Shown in pieces: positions 39,794-49,084 of a DNA stretch of 64,000 nucleotides (position 1 is its first letter; the number at the start of each line of letters is the position of its first letter). The notes beneath the pieces were generated by a model. It ran no database searches. It was not told the DNA's origin and saw only the letters and a list, made by a program, of their open reading frames with translations. The position numbers were made by a program, and so were the translations under genes. The DNA comes from Jeotgalibacillus sp. ET6 (GTDB taxonomy: Bacteria > Bacillota > Bacilli > Bacillales > Jeotgalibacillaceae), in the NCBI RefSeq assembly GCF_029667115.1, contig NZ_JARUIU010000003.1, forward strand, positions 310,001 to 374,000, read 5' to 3'.

Positions 39794-40811
39794 CCTGTAT
39801 GTCTATGAAGTGACCCGGCTGCTGCCTCTTAAGATCAGAGATGATATTGCATTGGAGCTGCATTCGTCCATTCAGGATATGCTTTCGGAAGATTCGACGG
39901 AGGAAGAGATTAAAAAGCAGCTATCAAAGCTCGGGGATCCCGCAAAACTTGCCCACAATTATACCGGAAGACCAAAATTTTTGATTGGTCCGGCTTATTA
40001 TGGGCACTATCTATCTATTTTAAAGCTTTCACTGATGATGACATTAACCGTTGTTCTCGTGACCCAAATCATTTTCTCTCTTACGTCGTTTTCAGGGGGG
40101 ATAAATCCTGTTTCTCTTTTGCTTCAAACTTCATTTAATGTGGTCGGACAGTCATTTGTTGTCGGAGCTCAGCTGTTCTTTTGGGTTACAATTGTTTTTG
40201 CTTTTATTGAAAAATCAGCTGGGATCAGGGATCACTCTTCCCAGCCAGGTTCTGGTTCACGTTGGAGTCCTGACGACTTAAAGGATGTTTACTCCCTTCC
40301 CAATAAGAAGAGGATCACTAAATCAAAAATTATCGGTAAATTAATCTGGACTGCTGTATTGGCGGGGCTGTATTTTAATGCTTCTCACCTCATTGCAGTA
40401 TTTGAACGGAACGGCGCAGGTGGCTTTGAGAGCACTATACCTATTTTTAACGAGGACGTTTTATTGTCTTTTTGGCCACTTATCATTTTATTGATTGCCA
40501 CAGAAGTAGCTTTAGCCATTTATAAATGGGTGATTGGACATTGGACACGGCACCTCGCATCCATTAATTTGATCCGTAATGGCATGTTCATTGCCTCTTT
40601 TGGGGTTATCGTAAGCCGGCCTGCCCTCTTTAATCCAGCATTTATCTCCTATATGCAGGATCAGCTGGGTCAATCAAGCATCGAATTGTTAAACGTGCTT
40701 CATTGGCTGGTACTTTCCTCCATCCTCACGGCAATTCTTTATGGAATGATTGATTCGTACGCAGGAATAAAAAAGGCACAACTGAACGTGATCCGGTTAT
40801 TTACAGCTTAG
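39780..40811 (+). CDS. HAAS-domain membrane protein, PadR partner
   Basis: A 343-aa protein with an N-terminal cytoplasmic HAAS-type helical domain (YVYEVTRLLPLKIRDDIALELHSSIQDML, QLSKLGDPAKLAHNY) and about six TM helices after residue 80. HAAS domains are partners of PadR regulators and are thought to pass a membrane signal to them. The C-terminal TM part has no homology I recognise. Overlap with padR shows coupling. No terminator follows on the plus strand that I can identify apart from the shared hairpin near 40870. Confidence 0.85.
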   Translation: MNLIDLYVYEVTRLLPLKIRDDIALELHSSIQDMLSEDSTEEEIKKQLSKLGDPAKLAHNYTGRPKFLIGPAYYGHYLSILKLSLMMTLTVVLVTQIIFSLTSFSGGINPVSLLLQTSFNVVGQSFVVGAQLFFWVTIVFAFIEKSAGIRDHSSQPGSGSRWSPDDLKDVYSLPNKKRITKSKIIGKLIWTAVLAGLYFNASHLIAVFERNGAGGFESTIPIFNEDVLLSFWPLIILLIATEVALAIYKWVIGHWTRHLASINLIRNGMFIASFGVIVSRPALFNPAFISYMQDQLGQSSIELLNVLHWLVLSSILTAILYGMIDSYAGIKKAQLNVIRLFTA

Positions 40812-40857
40812 CTGGAGAGAAAAGATGAGCGAAAGAAGCGCAGCGATCCGTCCAAAA

Positions 40858-40883
40858 AGCCTGAGACATATTGGTCCCAGGCT
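40858..40883 (-). terminator. Terminator of yuiD
   Basis: AGCCTGAGAC and GTCCCAGGCT arms (one mismatch) with a 6-nt loop; on the minus strand TTTTTGG follows. It resembles the hairpins at the ends of the dispersed repeats. Confidence 0.85.
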
Positions 40884-40911
40884 CCCGCTTTGTGGTTATG
40901 TAGTCGGCCAT

Positions 40912-41403
40912 CTATTTTTCAAAGGCTTCTTCTATTTTGCCGAGCGTTCGATCTTCGAATTTTGCGATTGCAATTCCGTAAAGAATGCCAAACAATGCAC
41001 CGCCTACTACTTCGATCGGCTGGTGACCGAGCAATTCCTTCAGATCCTTTTCACGTTTTGTGTATTCCAGACTAGGATAGTCGCCGGAGATCACTTCAAA
41101 ATGGTCCTCAAGTTCATTTACCAGACGCGCGATTTCTCCTGTGTGCCGTCTGACGCCCTGCGCATCGTACATTACGATCGATCCGAATACGACAGCAATC
41201 GCGGTTTCAATATGTCTGGTTCCGCGATTCGCCGCTACGTATGCTGCCAAAGAGGCTACGCCTGCTGAATGGGAGCTCGGCATGCCTCCTGTTTGTAAAA
41301 GTGGCTTCCAGTCCCATTTTCCGGTTAATTTTTTGTTTGTAAATACTTTTAAACCTTGTGCAATTCCGATTGCGGAAATTGCTGTAATAATTCCACGGTT
41401 CAT
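40912..41403 (-). CDS. YuiD-like divergent PAP2-family membrane protein
   Basis: A 163-aa protein of the DUF212/divergent PAP2 family. It keeps the phosphatase-like motif GGMPSSHSAGVASLAAYVA with the conserved Ser-His, YDAQGVRRHTGE and the acidic FGSIVMYDAQG, and ends with a TM segment HQPIEVVGGALFGILYGI. Plant and bacterial relatives bind phospholipid or polyprenyl phosphate, but activity is not established. Single gene, minus strand. Confidence 0.92.
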   Translation of the reverse strand: MNRGIITAISAIGIAQGLKVFTNKKLTGKWDWKPLLQTGGMPSSHSAGVASLAAYVAANRGTRHIETAIAVVFGSIVMYDAQGVRRHTGEIARLVNELEDHFEVISGDYPSLEYTKREKDLKELLGHQPIEVVGGALFGILYGIAIAKFEDRTLGKIEEAFEK

Positions 41404-41570
41404 ATTTCCACCCTCATTCCTGTAGTATAGCTGCTATTTTCCCTTACCCTTTTTCAGATCATTATAACCGGCTGAATGAAACGATCTTGGGTTGTGTATT
41501 TCACAAGCTTTCCCTGTAGACAGTGTCCTCTATACGCATGGAGGAAAAGAGAAAAATTGAAAAAAGAGGT

Positions 41571-41666
41571 TGGGACATAGTTTAGAATGAGTTGGGCGAA
41601 GCATAAAGCGTCCACTTGAAGCGCAGTGAACCAGAAAAGACGCCTGAGAAACCTTGTCCCAGGCAC
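41571..41666 (+). repeat. Dispersed intergenic repeat, copy E (truncated)
   Basis: Contains AAAGCGTCCACTTGAAGCGCAGTGAACCAG, written as AAAGCGTCCACTTG and GAAGCGCAGTGAACC, the outer block of the repeat; the central palindrome is missing. It ends with a hairpin GCCTGAGA / TCCCAGGC (41642-41664) which, on the minus strand, is followed by GTCTTTT and can terminate the gene ending at 41668. Confidence 0.7.
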
Positions 41667-41667
41667 T

Positions 41668-43074
41668 TTACAAAAGCTTTTCCTTTTCAAGCGCCACGAG
41701 CATTTCCTCAATCGTGTGACTTTGCAGAATGTCTAAATAAACAGGCGTAAGCGTTTTAACCATTTTTTCCAGATTGGTTCTCATTCTTTTAACCAGAAAA
41801 TATAAGCGTATCCCGAAGTATAGATCTGTCACGGGAATCCAGCGTGCTCTTTTTTGAGCAGGCAGAACGGGATAGGTGCTTAGGTCTCTTCTGGCATGCA
41901 ATTTCCCAATTATTTCGATTGCCTTCTGGTTATTTTCCTCAAATCTTTCTGTTTCAAGGATAAGCAGCTTTTTTTGCTCCTCGGTAATAAAGTAATGAGA
42001 AAAGAATGCCTGCCAGATCCTCTCTCTTTTTTGTGTAACGGATGTGATTAATTGAAATATCGGAGGAATTCGTTCGTTCATCTTGTGGATCATTTCATCG
42101 ATTTGAGACGATTGAGTAAAATAAATTTTCACCACATCATGCAAATGACGGACACCCGAGAATAATGCAATATTAATTCCTGTTAGTGCTTCTATTCCTT
42201 TCACGAAGTCTCCTTCCCTGAATGCAGCGCCGTATTCCTGCGCAAGAAGCTGCAGCCTTGAGACAAAGCTGTCCGGTACTTTTTCTGCCATGGCACGAAG
42301 GCCGCTTGTTCCGGGATTGGTATCCATCATGCGAACGTTTCCTGTGGTAAAGAATCCCCTGATGCTGCTGATTGCATACACAGGGTCATCCTCTGATATG
42401 AGCTGGTCTATTCCTTCCGTTTTTTCTTCATAATAGGATTGGGCAAACAAGGTTAATTCACCTGGAGGAAGTGTGTAAAGAGCGGCTGGGTCTTTGAGAA
42501 TTTCTGGAAACGCCTCAATTAATCCGCTTCTGAAATTCCGGTCCGTAATCGCCAGCTGATAGACGCTCGGCTGTGCTCCATTTACACTATAGAGCTTATA
42601 AAATCCATTGCTGATTAAATGAGCAGCTGCATTATTGTTATGGGCGAGGGAGTGTGCGAGACCTATCACTGCCGGAATGTCCCCTGACTTCTCGCAAAAA
42701 TAACGTACAGCATGGTTCATGAAGATCTGGGCACTGACAGCCTGGTACGCCTGTCCGCCTCCAAAAAGCGAGCTGATGTTGTAATACCAGTCTTCTGAAT
42801 CAATTGTTCCCTGTGAAATAATATATAGCTGATTCAGGTTCATTTGCGGAGAGGTAAAATGAACGGCAGTACCGTTATAGCCTGAAGTATCCGGTTTAAG
42901 CGCTTCCACTTCTGACGACCATAGGATTCCAATTTCTGCTTCAAGAGGAGTTTGGGTTTCTTCATAGTATATTTGCTGCAATTTTTCTTTAAAAAGGGGC
43001 TTTGGAAGATTCTCATATTCTGTTTCCAGCACACGAAGTCTCAGGCCATCAGTAGACAACACTTCAGGACCCAT
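41668..43074 (-). CDS. Uncharacterised protein with lipase-like motif (DUF6792-like?)
   Basis: A 468-aa soluble protein. Around residues 135-180 it has GDIPAVIGLAHSLAHNNNAA followed by FYKLYSVNGAQPSVYQL, which recalls the nucleophile elbow of alpha/beta-hydrolases (GxSxG, here A-H-S-L-A) and, from memory, the DUF6792 domain found in Bacillus proteins with toxin-like architectures. Both elbow Gly are Ala, so catalysis is uncertain. The C-terminal ~130 residues are helical and basic. There is no signal peptide. The start is ATG 43074 (or GTG 43083), overlapping the preceding gene, so translation is coupled. Function unknown. Confidence 0.8.
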   Translation of the reverse strand: MGPEVLSTDGLRLRVLETEYENLPKPLFKEKLQQIYYEETQTPLEAEIGILWSSEVEALKPDTSGYNGTAVHFTSPQMNLNQLYIISQGTIDSEDWYYNISSLFGGGQAYQAVSAQIFMNHAVRYFCEKSGDIPAVIGLAHSLAHNNNAAAHLISNGFYKLYSVNGAQPSVYQLAITDRNFRSGLIEAFPEILKDPAALYTLPPGELTLFAQSYYEEKTEGIDQLISEDDPVYAISSIRGFFTTGNVRMMDTNPGTSGLRAMAEKVPDSFVSRLQLLAQEYGAAFREGDFVKGIEALTGINIALFSGVRHLHDVVKIYFTQSSQIDEMIHKMNERIPPIFQLITSVTQKRERIWQAFFSHYFITEEQKKLLILETERFEENNQKAIEIIGKLHARRDLSTYPVLPAQKRARWIPVTDLYFGIRLYFLVKRMRTNLEKMVKTLTPVYLDILQSHTIEEMLVALEKEKLL

Positions 43075-43693
43075 TTGCGGCACCGCCCTGGGAATGAAAT
43101 ACGACAGAATGCATAATGTGCTGACACGTCGCTTTTTCCCGCGTTTTTAACTCCTCATGCAGGGTTTCTGTCAAAGGGCTGCTGAAAAAATCATAATAAA
43201 ACTGCATTCCGCCTCTGCCAGCTGTATGCTGAACGTATCCTATGTATCCAGTTCTTACAAGGTCACCTGATCGCTGGTCGGCCCCCCTTGCCATATATAC
43301 ATCCTTTGTCTCAAGCGCAACTTTATCAAATGCCAGTTTTTCGCCTGCATGAGATTGCGTAATAGCAAGATAGTCGGGAACAAATCGGGGATCGTTTGCT
43401 GCAAAAAAAGCAATCCTGAGATGAACCGTTCCCGTATCGCCGCGATTGATATAGCATAAATAGGATTCAAAATCTTTACTCGGTGCAAGCGTATAGCTCA
43501 TGCTGTCAATAATCGTTTCTTCCGGAATGATCATTTCGTAGCTGCCTGCAGCTGAACGCAAGGGATAAAACCCCGGCTCCGTTTCTTGCGTTAAAGGAAT
43601 GAATTGACGCGTAAATTCTTCCTGAAACGCACGATCAAAAGAAAAACCTTTCTTATATCCTTCTTGAAACAGGTCGTTCTTCGGACTCTCCAT
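43064..43693 (-). CDS. Uncharacterised protein, 209 aa, coupled to the lipase-motif gene
   Basis: I do not recognise this protein. It is soluble, with no signal peptide or TM, and contains RSAAGSYEMIIPEETIIDSM, GDTGTVHLRIAFFAANDP and YIGYVQHTAGRGGMQFYYDF; it appears to be a mixed alpha/beta fold. GGGGAGG precedes ATG 43693. Its last 11-20 bases overlap the next gene. The two genes stand alone between terminators, so they likely function together, perhaps as protein and chaperone or as a secreted effector pair without any visible secretion gene (inference). Confidence 0.75.
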   Translation of the reverse strand: MESPKNDLFQEGYKKGFSFDRAFQEEFTRQFIPLTQETEPGFYPLRSAAGSYEMIIPEETIIDSMSYTLAPSKDFESYLCYINRGDTGTVHLRIAFFAANDPRFVPDYLAITQSHAGEKLAFDKVALETKDVYMARGADQRSGDLVRTGYIGYVQHTAGRGGMQFYYDFFSSPLTETLHEELKTREKATCQHIMHSVVFHSQGGAANGS

Positions 43694-43860
43694 TCAGCTT
43701 CCTCCCCGATTTTTTGATGAAAGACTCAACCAGTTATGTTTTCCATTAATTGTATCATACTTCCCTTCTTAATTTTCTCTAAAATAAGGGACTAACAGGA
43801 TTAACAATTCTGAAACATTTTTCCTTTTGAACCGTACATCATACTAGAGGTGAATTAAAA

Positions 43861-44376
43861 ATGTACTTACATATAACAGAACCATCACGTAAAATTTCTT
43901 CAAAAATCATTAGAATCTGGCAGATGACCAATACCATAGGGCACACAGCCGTCCTGATCATTTTAGGCGTTCTTCTTTATCTCAGCAGTGTCTACCAATG
44001 GGCAGGGTGGATCGATACAGCCCTTTACATCTTAGTAGGATTAATGGTCGTTTCAGCTATTTTCTCTATTTTTATCGAACCATCCTTTCTTCAAAAATCC
44101 TGGCGCTATGAAATTGATGAGGAGTTCGTTCAGTTAAAGCATGGCCGATTCAATCAGTATCACACGCTCATTCCGATGGAGAAGGTAGAGTATGTGACGA
44201 CTGATCAGGGACCTTTTTTACGCAGGCATGATCTGTACAATGTGAAAATCGGAACGACCACATCCAGTCACACGATACCGGCCATTTACAAGGATGAAGC
44301 TCTTGCGCTTCGCTCTCAGATCGCCGTTTTTGCTAAGGTGAAAGACACTGATTCAGAAAGGGAAGAAGAGGAATGA
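43861..44376 (+). CDS. ydbS: PH-domain membrane protein YdbS
   Basis: A 171-aa protein with two TM helices (about residues 28-45 and 52-70) and a C-terminal bacterial PH (bPH2) domain: SWRYEIDEEFVQLKHGRFNQYHTLIPMEKVEYVTTDQGPFLRR (landmarks DEEFVQLKHG, PMEKVEYV, GPFLRRHDL). In B. subtilis ydbS-ydbT affects resistance to antimicrobial peptides made by related strains. Its stop overlaps the ydbT start (ATGA). Confidence 0.87.
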   Translation: MYLHITEPSRKISSKIIRIWQMTNTIGHTAVLIILGVLLYLSSVYQWAGWIDTALYILVGLMVVSAIFSIFIEPSFLQKSWRYEIDEEFVQLKHGRFNQYHTLIPMEKVEYVTTDQGPFLRRHDLYNVKIGTTTSSHTIPAIYKDEALALRSQIAVFAKVKDTDSEREEEE

Positions 44377-45809
44377 TGACTCAGCCGAAACGATATCATC
44401 CAGCATGGCTGTTATTTGAACTGTATTCTTTTATAAAAAATACCTTTTTCTTTATATTGTTTTTATTTGTATTAAGAGCCGGAACCAATTCCGGGTGGAT
44501 TTTATGGGCAAAATACGCATTTATCTTTTTCGCAGTCTGGACATTGATCCACATCGTTTTGAAATGGTTCGTTCAAACCTATCAGATTACGAATCAATCG
44601 ATTATTCTCCGGGAAGGCGTGTTTGTTAAAAATCAGCGGACGGTTCCTTTTGAGCGGATACAAAACAATCAAACGAGCACCAACTTTCTTCACCGTATGC
44701 TCGGCTTAACCTCTCTTTCTCTTGAAACCGGCACAAGCGATGCACAGGCTTCAGTGAAGTTTACCGTCCTTTCCAATGACGAAGCCCAGCAGATTTTAAC
44801 GGCAGTCAATCACCAAAATACAGCGGAAACAGAAGAAACAGAAGAAAAAATGGAAGAAACAGCTTATAATCGTACGCTTTACTTTCGCTCAACTAAAAAA
44901 GATACGTTAAAGGCGGCATTTACTTCCTTAAGTTTTCTAGCTATTTTCCCTATTTTAGCGGCTGTTTACTTTCAAATTGATGATTTTTTCAGTCTGGAAT
45001 CATCCGCCGAAAACATTTTTTTCTATTTTGCAGACCATCTATGGATGCTGATCCCTCTCTTTATTACTGCCATGATCCTCTCTGTTGCGATCGGCTATGT
45101 TCAGACGGTTATTAAATATGGAAACTATGAGATCTCAGCAGATGACCAGCGGATTTACATCCAAAAAGGTGTGCTTTCTACTTCATCCTTTTCCATTCCT
45201 AAAAAGAAAGTTCAGGCGATTACAATTCATCAATCTTTGATTAAAAGAATGCTGAATATGGCGGAGGTAAAGCTGGTAAGTGCCGGGAAAATGGGTGATG
45301 GAAAACAGGAAACCAATTCACTTTATCCGTTTATGGCCAAAAAAGAGGCTTACCGTTTAACTAATATTCTCCTGCCGAATTATCAGATTGAAGAAAATAT
45401 GAAAAGGCTGCCCAGAAAGGTCCTGCTTTTAAAGCTTATTTCTCCTTACTTCGGGACGCTGATTGTCGGGGCAGGTTTGTTTATCTTTCAGCGTGAATGG
45501 ATTTGGATAACGGGGATTGTCTTTTTACTTGGCATTGCCTCCCGCGTCCTGGACTATCTGTTCACCAGCTACCTAAGACACGGTGACTTTATTCAGACGA
45601 GAAAAGGCGGCTTTTCAAATGAAACCTTTTTAACCCGGAAAGAGCGTGTTCAGCAAATTGAAGTCCGTCATTCCTGGCTTCAGCGAAAATTCAATGTGGC
45701 AACTCTCGAATTTTCCAATCGCTCAAAACCTGTTTATGTCAGCCAATTAGCCGATGTCCCCAAAGAAGATGTCAGCGACTTTTACCGCTGGTTTAAACAG
45801 AAATCCTGA
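44373..45809 (+). CDS. ydbT: PH-domain membrane protein YdbT
   Basis: A 478-aa protein with three bPH2 domains alternating with TM pairs: first PH at ~residues 65-140 (IILREGVFVKNQRTVPFERIQN), second at ~245-330 (RIYIQKGVLSTSSFSIPKKKVQAI), third at ~405-475 (FIQTRKGGFSNETFLTRKERVQQIEV). Two TM segments precede each. Same order as in B. subtilis YdbT. It forms an operon with ydbS and ends in a strong terminator. Confidence 0.87.
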   Translation: MMTQPKRYHPAWLLFELYSFIKNTFFFILFLFVLRAGTNSGWILWAKYAFIFFAVWTLIHIVLKWFVQTYQITNQSIILREGVFVKNQRTVPFERIQNNQTSTNFLHRMLGLTSLSLETGTSDAQASVKFTVLSNDEAQQILTAVNHQNTAETEETEEKMEETAYNRTLYFRSTKKDTLKAAFTSLSFLAIFPILAAVYFQIDDFFSLESSAENIFFYFADHLWMLIPLFITAMILSVAIGYVQTVIKYGNYEISADDQRIYIQKGVLSTSSFSIPKKKVQAITIHQSLIKRMLNMAEVKLVSAGKMGDGKQETNSLYPFMAKKEAYRLTNILLPNYQIEENMKRLPRKVLLLKLISPYFGTLIVGAGLFIFQREWIWITGIVFLLGIASRVLDYLFTSYLRHGDFIQTRKGGFSNETFLTRKERVQQIEVRHSWLQRKFNVATLEFSNRSKPVYVSQLADVPKEDVSDFYRWFKQKS

Positions 45810-45863
45810 GGATGCCGTACTTATTTAAAATAAATAAAACAAATTAGTTTGAATCAAATTTAG

Positions 45864-45893
45864 AGAGACCGGCAAATTCCGGTCTCTTTTTTT
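45864..45893 (+). terminator. Terminator of ydbS-ydbT
   Basis: AGAGACCGG and CCGGTCTCT form a 9-bp perfect stem with a 6-nt loop and seven T. Confidence 0.95.
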
Positions 45894-45914
45894 CGCTTTC
45901 TTTTACTAAAGGGT

Positions 45915-45940
45915 TAAAAATGATAAAAATATTCCGATAT
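45915..45940 (+). promoter_or_regulatory. Sigma-D-like promoter of hemAT
   Basis: TAAA (45915-45918), 14-nt spacer, TCCGATAT (45933-45940). The motility sigma-D consensus is TAAA-N14-16-GCCGATAT, so one base differs. Aerotaxis genes are expected in the sigma-D regulon. Confidence 0.75.
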
Positions 45941-46049
45941 TAAGTATAAAAGCACGTATAGCATACTATTTTTGGAAATATAACGTGATACTGCGCTCTG
46001 TTTTATTGAATCATCAAGCGTGTAATCAGAAGAAAATCGGAGGAAGCCT

Positions 46050-47357
46050 ATGTTTTCATTTACGAAAGAAAGAAAGAATCCCCTGCTGTTTCATGCCTCA
46101 ATCGGATTTCCTGAAAAATCAGCCATTGCTGCAGCTGCAGATGAAAGTCTGTCTGACAGATTATATTATATGGGCTATACGCAGGCTCAGGTAAATACAT
46201 TAAAAGAAATGGCTCCCCTCATGGAATACATCCTTGATGAGGTGCTCGAAAACGTTCTCGATCATTTGATGAAAAGTCCTGAAATGGCTAAAATTGCTCA
46301 AAATCAATCTACACGGGAACGGCTGAAAAAAGTATTCAGTGATTATTTTGGCAGTCTTCTGACCGGAAAGATGGATGAGGATTTTCTTCAAATGCGCAAG
46401 CGGATGGGCAGTACACATAACCGGAATTTTGTTCCTGTTACCTGGTTTATTGCTTCTTACTCTGCTTTTAACACCCTGATCATTCCGAAGATTGTTGAGC
46501 ATTATCAGCAGCAGCCAGAGATGTTATCGCAGGCTATACAGGCCGTTTCACATGCGATGAATCTGGACTCGCAGATTGTGATTAACCAGTACATGGATGC
46601 CAGGCTCCAGGAAATTAATGAAGCAAATGATTTACGGCTTAATCTTCAGCAGGAGATTGTGTCGGTCAGTCAGGAAGTGGCAGCTTCTGTTGAGCAGACT
46701 GAAGCGGCTATTTCAGACACCAGCTCAAGAGCGGCACAGATTCTTGAAGAAACGGGACAAACCGAAAAAACAAGCAAAAACCTTGTCGGTCTGACCATTC
46801 AAAATGAAGAACAGATGGAAAAAATGGAAGTGCAATTTATTCAATCGACTGATAAAGTAAATACTTCTCTTTCCGGCATACAGGACTTAAAAGAAACGTC
46901 TGAGGAAATTATCCGGATGACGCAGGGAATCGAAGCGATCGCAGACCAGACCAATCTTTTAGCTCTCAATGCTTCGATTGAAGCAGCGCGTGCCGGCGAA
47001 CATGGAAAAGGATTTTCGGTCGTGGCAAGCGAGGTGCGAAAGCTTGCTGAAAACTCAAAAGAGATGAGCAACAGCATCAACACACTGATTGGCAAAAATA
47101 ACGCCAGCATTACCAAGCTCGTTTCCCAAATGGAGGATATCACCCAATCGAATAAAGACTCTCAAACAAAGCTGCAGGAAGTAAAAAGAGGGTTGTTCAC
47201 AGTTAAAACAGAAATGGAAAACTACCTCGACATGTTTGGCCGCAACAAGCGTGATTTAGATAAAATCGTGGAATCAATCCAGGAAATCAGCCACACGACG
47301 GAAGGACTTTCTTTACTAACAGGCAATTTACTGATAAAAGCAGAGCAAAATATGTAA
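46050..47357 (+). CDS. hemAT: Heme-based aerotaxis transducer HemAT
   Basis: A soluble 435-aa chemoreceptor. Residues ~20-185 form a sensor globin; the proximal heme ligand His123 is in [19 protein letters not shown], matching the numbering in B. subtilis HemAT. The C-terminal half is an MCP signalling domain with the hairpin tip [29 protein letters not shown] (landmarks [11 protein letters not shown] and IEAARAGE) and a coiled coil either side. No TM segments. It binds O2 and steers CheA through CheW, not seen here. CGGAGGAAG precedes the ATG; a sigma-D-like promoter lies 110 bases upstream. Confidence 0.95.
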   Translation: MFSFTKERKNPLLFHASIGFPEKSAIAAAADESLSDRLYYMGYTQAQVNTLKEMAPLMEYILDEVLENVLDHLMKSPEMAKIAQNQSTRERLKKVFSDYFGSLLTGKMDEDFLQMRKRMGSTHNRNFVPVTWFIASYSAFNTLIIPKIVEHYQQQPEMLSQAIQAVSHAMNLDSQIVINQYMDARLQEINEANDLRLNLQQEIVSVSQEVAASVEQTEAAISDTSSRAAQILEETGQTEKTSKNLVGLTIQNEEQMEKMEVQFIQSTDKVNTSLSGIQDLKETSEEIIRMTQGIEAIADQTNLLALNASIEAARAGEHGKGFSVVASEVRKLAENSKEMSNSINTLIGKNNASITKLVSQMEDITQSNKDSQTKLQEVKRGLFTVKTEMENYLDMFGRNKRDLDKIVESIQEISHTTEGLSLLTGNLLIKAEQNM

Positions 47358-47500
47358 GCTTACTTAGAAGGTTAGGATCAGTTTATCATGCTGGCGGGCT
47401 GGAGCAGAGTTGACTGGATGCTGTTGCATTTAAAGCGTCCACCTCCCGCCCCGCCTGCTCCCACTGACTAAAACACGCGGTAAATGATCGAAACTCATTT

Positions 47501-48544
47501 TCAGCGGTATTCTGATTCTGTTCGGTTTGCTTCAAGCAGCCGCTTCAATCTCTCAGGTTCATCTACATGAAAAGCCACCTCCGTTACTATCTGCTTCTTC
47601 CCCATAAACATGGTTGCTTCAACCGGCTCTTTCAGGTAAACAACTGCCTGTGGATGCACTTCCTCAAAATCCTTTAGCATAAAAGTTAGCGCATGACCCC
47701 CTGGCTGTGTGCCCCACTCCACTTTATCTACATTTTCCAACTTGAATACAATCCGTTTCATAAGACCTTGCGCAGCATAAATCGTTCCATTTTTAATCTC
47801 GACGGGATGAAGGCGGGTGATTTGAATTTCGGCGAGAAACAGGAGAATCGAATAGATATTTAAGCAGAGTAAAATGATAGAGAGTACGGGCCATCTGTCA
47901 TGAAGCCACCAATGAATCCCAATGGTCTCAATTAAAATGGCATGAATGATCATAACGTGAAAGGCAATCGCGGAAGTGTTTTTGTGGAGTGTGACTGTTC
48001 CTTCATGACGGGGAGGATTTCTCCTCCAGGAAAATAAGGCATAATACAGCATCATTCCTTCTGATAGGATCACCCGGATAAGCAAGCGGTCTTTCGTCAT
48101 TTTTTGGACAGCTGGCAAAAGCGAAAACACCGGACCTGCATCCATCCTTTTCATCTCAGCTTTAATGAAAGGAATCTTGCGAATCAGCCATATGATCAGG
48201 ACCATTTCAACAAGAATGAAGATGCCTTCTGCTATGAGTCCTATATAGAGAAGCACGGTATACGGAGAAAAATATTCCATTGGAATAATGAATCGAGCTG
48301 CCAGTAACCCAAGCACCGCCATTCCAGCTGCCTGCTTTTTTGAAATGGGAAAAGCAGCGTAAGCCAGCAGCGGGGCTACAATGATGAAGTCCAGCAGTGA
48401 ACCGATCACCATTCCTTTTTCAATCTCCAGTGTGAACGCCTGCAGCACGGATGGCTGGTATAACAGGATATTCGCACTAAGCAGTAAGAACAAAAATCCA
48501 ATGCACCATTTAGAAAGCACCGACTGTCTTAGAATCATTCCCAT
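47501..48544 (-). CDS. Uncharacterised multi-TM membrane protein
   Basis: A 347-aa protein with about eight hydrophobic helices up to residue ~240 and a cytoplasmic C-terminal part (residues 245-347: IQITRLHPVEIKNGTIYAAQG, MKRIVFKLENVDKVEW) that may be a PH-like domain. Similar proteins are sometimes annotated as beta-carotene monooxygenase, which I think is unsupported. Function unknown. It converges on hemAT; no clear terminator is seen between them. The start is near a tandem ATG with CATTCCC upstream region; ribosome site is GGGGAGGGAGTG. Confidence 0.78.
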   Translation of the reverse strand: MGMILRQSVLSKWCIGFLFLLLSANILLYQPSVLQAFTLEIEKGMVIGSLLDFIIVAPLLAYAAFPISKKQAAGMAVLGLLAARFIIPMEYFSPYTVLLYIGLIAEGIFILVEMVLIIWLIRKIPFIKAEMKRMDAGPVFSLLPAVQKMTKDRLLIRVILSEGMMLYYALFSWRRNPPRHEGTVTLHKNTSAIAFHVMIIHAILIETIGIHWWLHDRWPVLSIILLCLNIYSILLFLAEIQITRLHPVEIKNGTIYAAQGLMKRIVFKLENVDKVEWGTQPGGHALTFMLKDFEEVHPQAVVYLKEPVEATMFMGKKQIVTEVAFHVDEPERLKRLLEANRTESEYR

Positions 48545-48640
48545 TCACTCCCTCCCCTTTATCCCTCTATTATATACCTGCAGTACTGCCAGCTCTGAGT
48601 TATTGTCAGAAAAATATGTGAACATGCGACCCAATTTTCG

Positions 48641-48670
48641 CAAAAAAAAAAAGACGGATGATGGTCCGCC
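48641..48670 (-). terminator. Terminator of the 131-aa secreted protein gene
   Basis: On the minus strand GGCGGA-CCATCA-TCCGTC is followed by eleven T. It starts 19 bases past the stop at 48689. Confidence 0.9.
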
Positions 48671-48688
48671 CGCTTCTGTTCATTTCCA

Positions 48689-49084
48689 CTATTTTAGTAC
48701 TTCCTCCAAGCGATCCTTCGCCTTTCCTTCACTTAAGTAGTAAGTACCATCTCGATCACCGCTTGTAAAAATCGTAAACTGCCCGCTTTCTTTCCATAAA
48801 TAAATCTTTTCTTCTTTATTGTCCTCGTAAAACACGGTCATTTTTATATTGGCAGACTGCGACATTTCCGACTGACGTTTTTCATGAGCAGCCTTATTCA
48901 AGCTCTCGCGAATCACTTTTAGGGATGACTTGTCTGTTATGTATGATTGAATTCCATACTCTCCAGTATCCTGATCCCAATACTGAATGGCTACGTGGTC
49001 AATTTTAGAAAACGTATTGGATGCAAGGATGATACTGGCAAGAGTAAAAAATAGTGCCAGTGCAGCAAAGACCGTTTTCTTCAT
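48689..49084 (-). CDS. Small secreted or anchored hypothetical protein
   Basis: A 131-aa protein with an N-terminal hydrophobic helix (TVFAALALFFTLASIILAS) that may be a signal or anchor, then an alpha/beta domain: IDHVAIQYWDQDTGEYGIQ, SLKVIRESLNKAAHEKRQ and YYLSEGKAKDRLEEVLK. I recognise no family. The start ATG 49084 (M3 of the longer frame from 49090) fits GGAAATGGAG upstream. A strong terminator follows. Confidence 0.7.
   Translation of the reverse strand: MKKTVFAALALFFTLASIILASNTFSKIDHVAIQYWDQDTGEYGIQSYITDKSSLKVIRESLNKAAHEKRQSEMSQSANIKMTVFYEDNKEEKIYLWKESGQFTIFTSGDRDGTYYLSEGKAKDRLEEVLK

Noticed and set aside
40825-41268. 147-codon plus-strand frame
   Set aside because: It lies opposite the yuiD gene, which has full family motifs, and starts in a terminator region without a ribosome site.
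47385-47480. Possible sixth copy of the dispersed repeat
   Set aside because: Only AAAGCGTCCACCT and GC-rich flanks are shared; the other blocks are absent, so similarity is too short.
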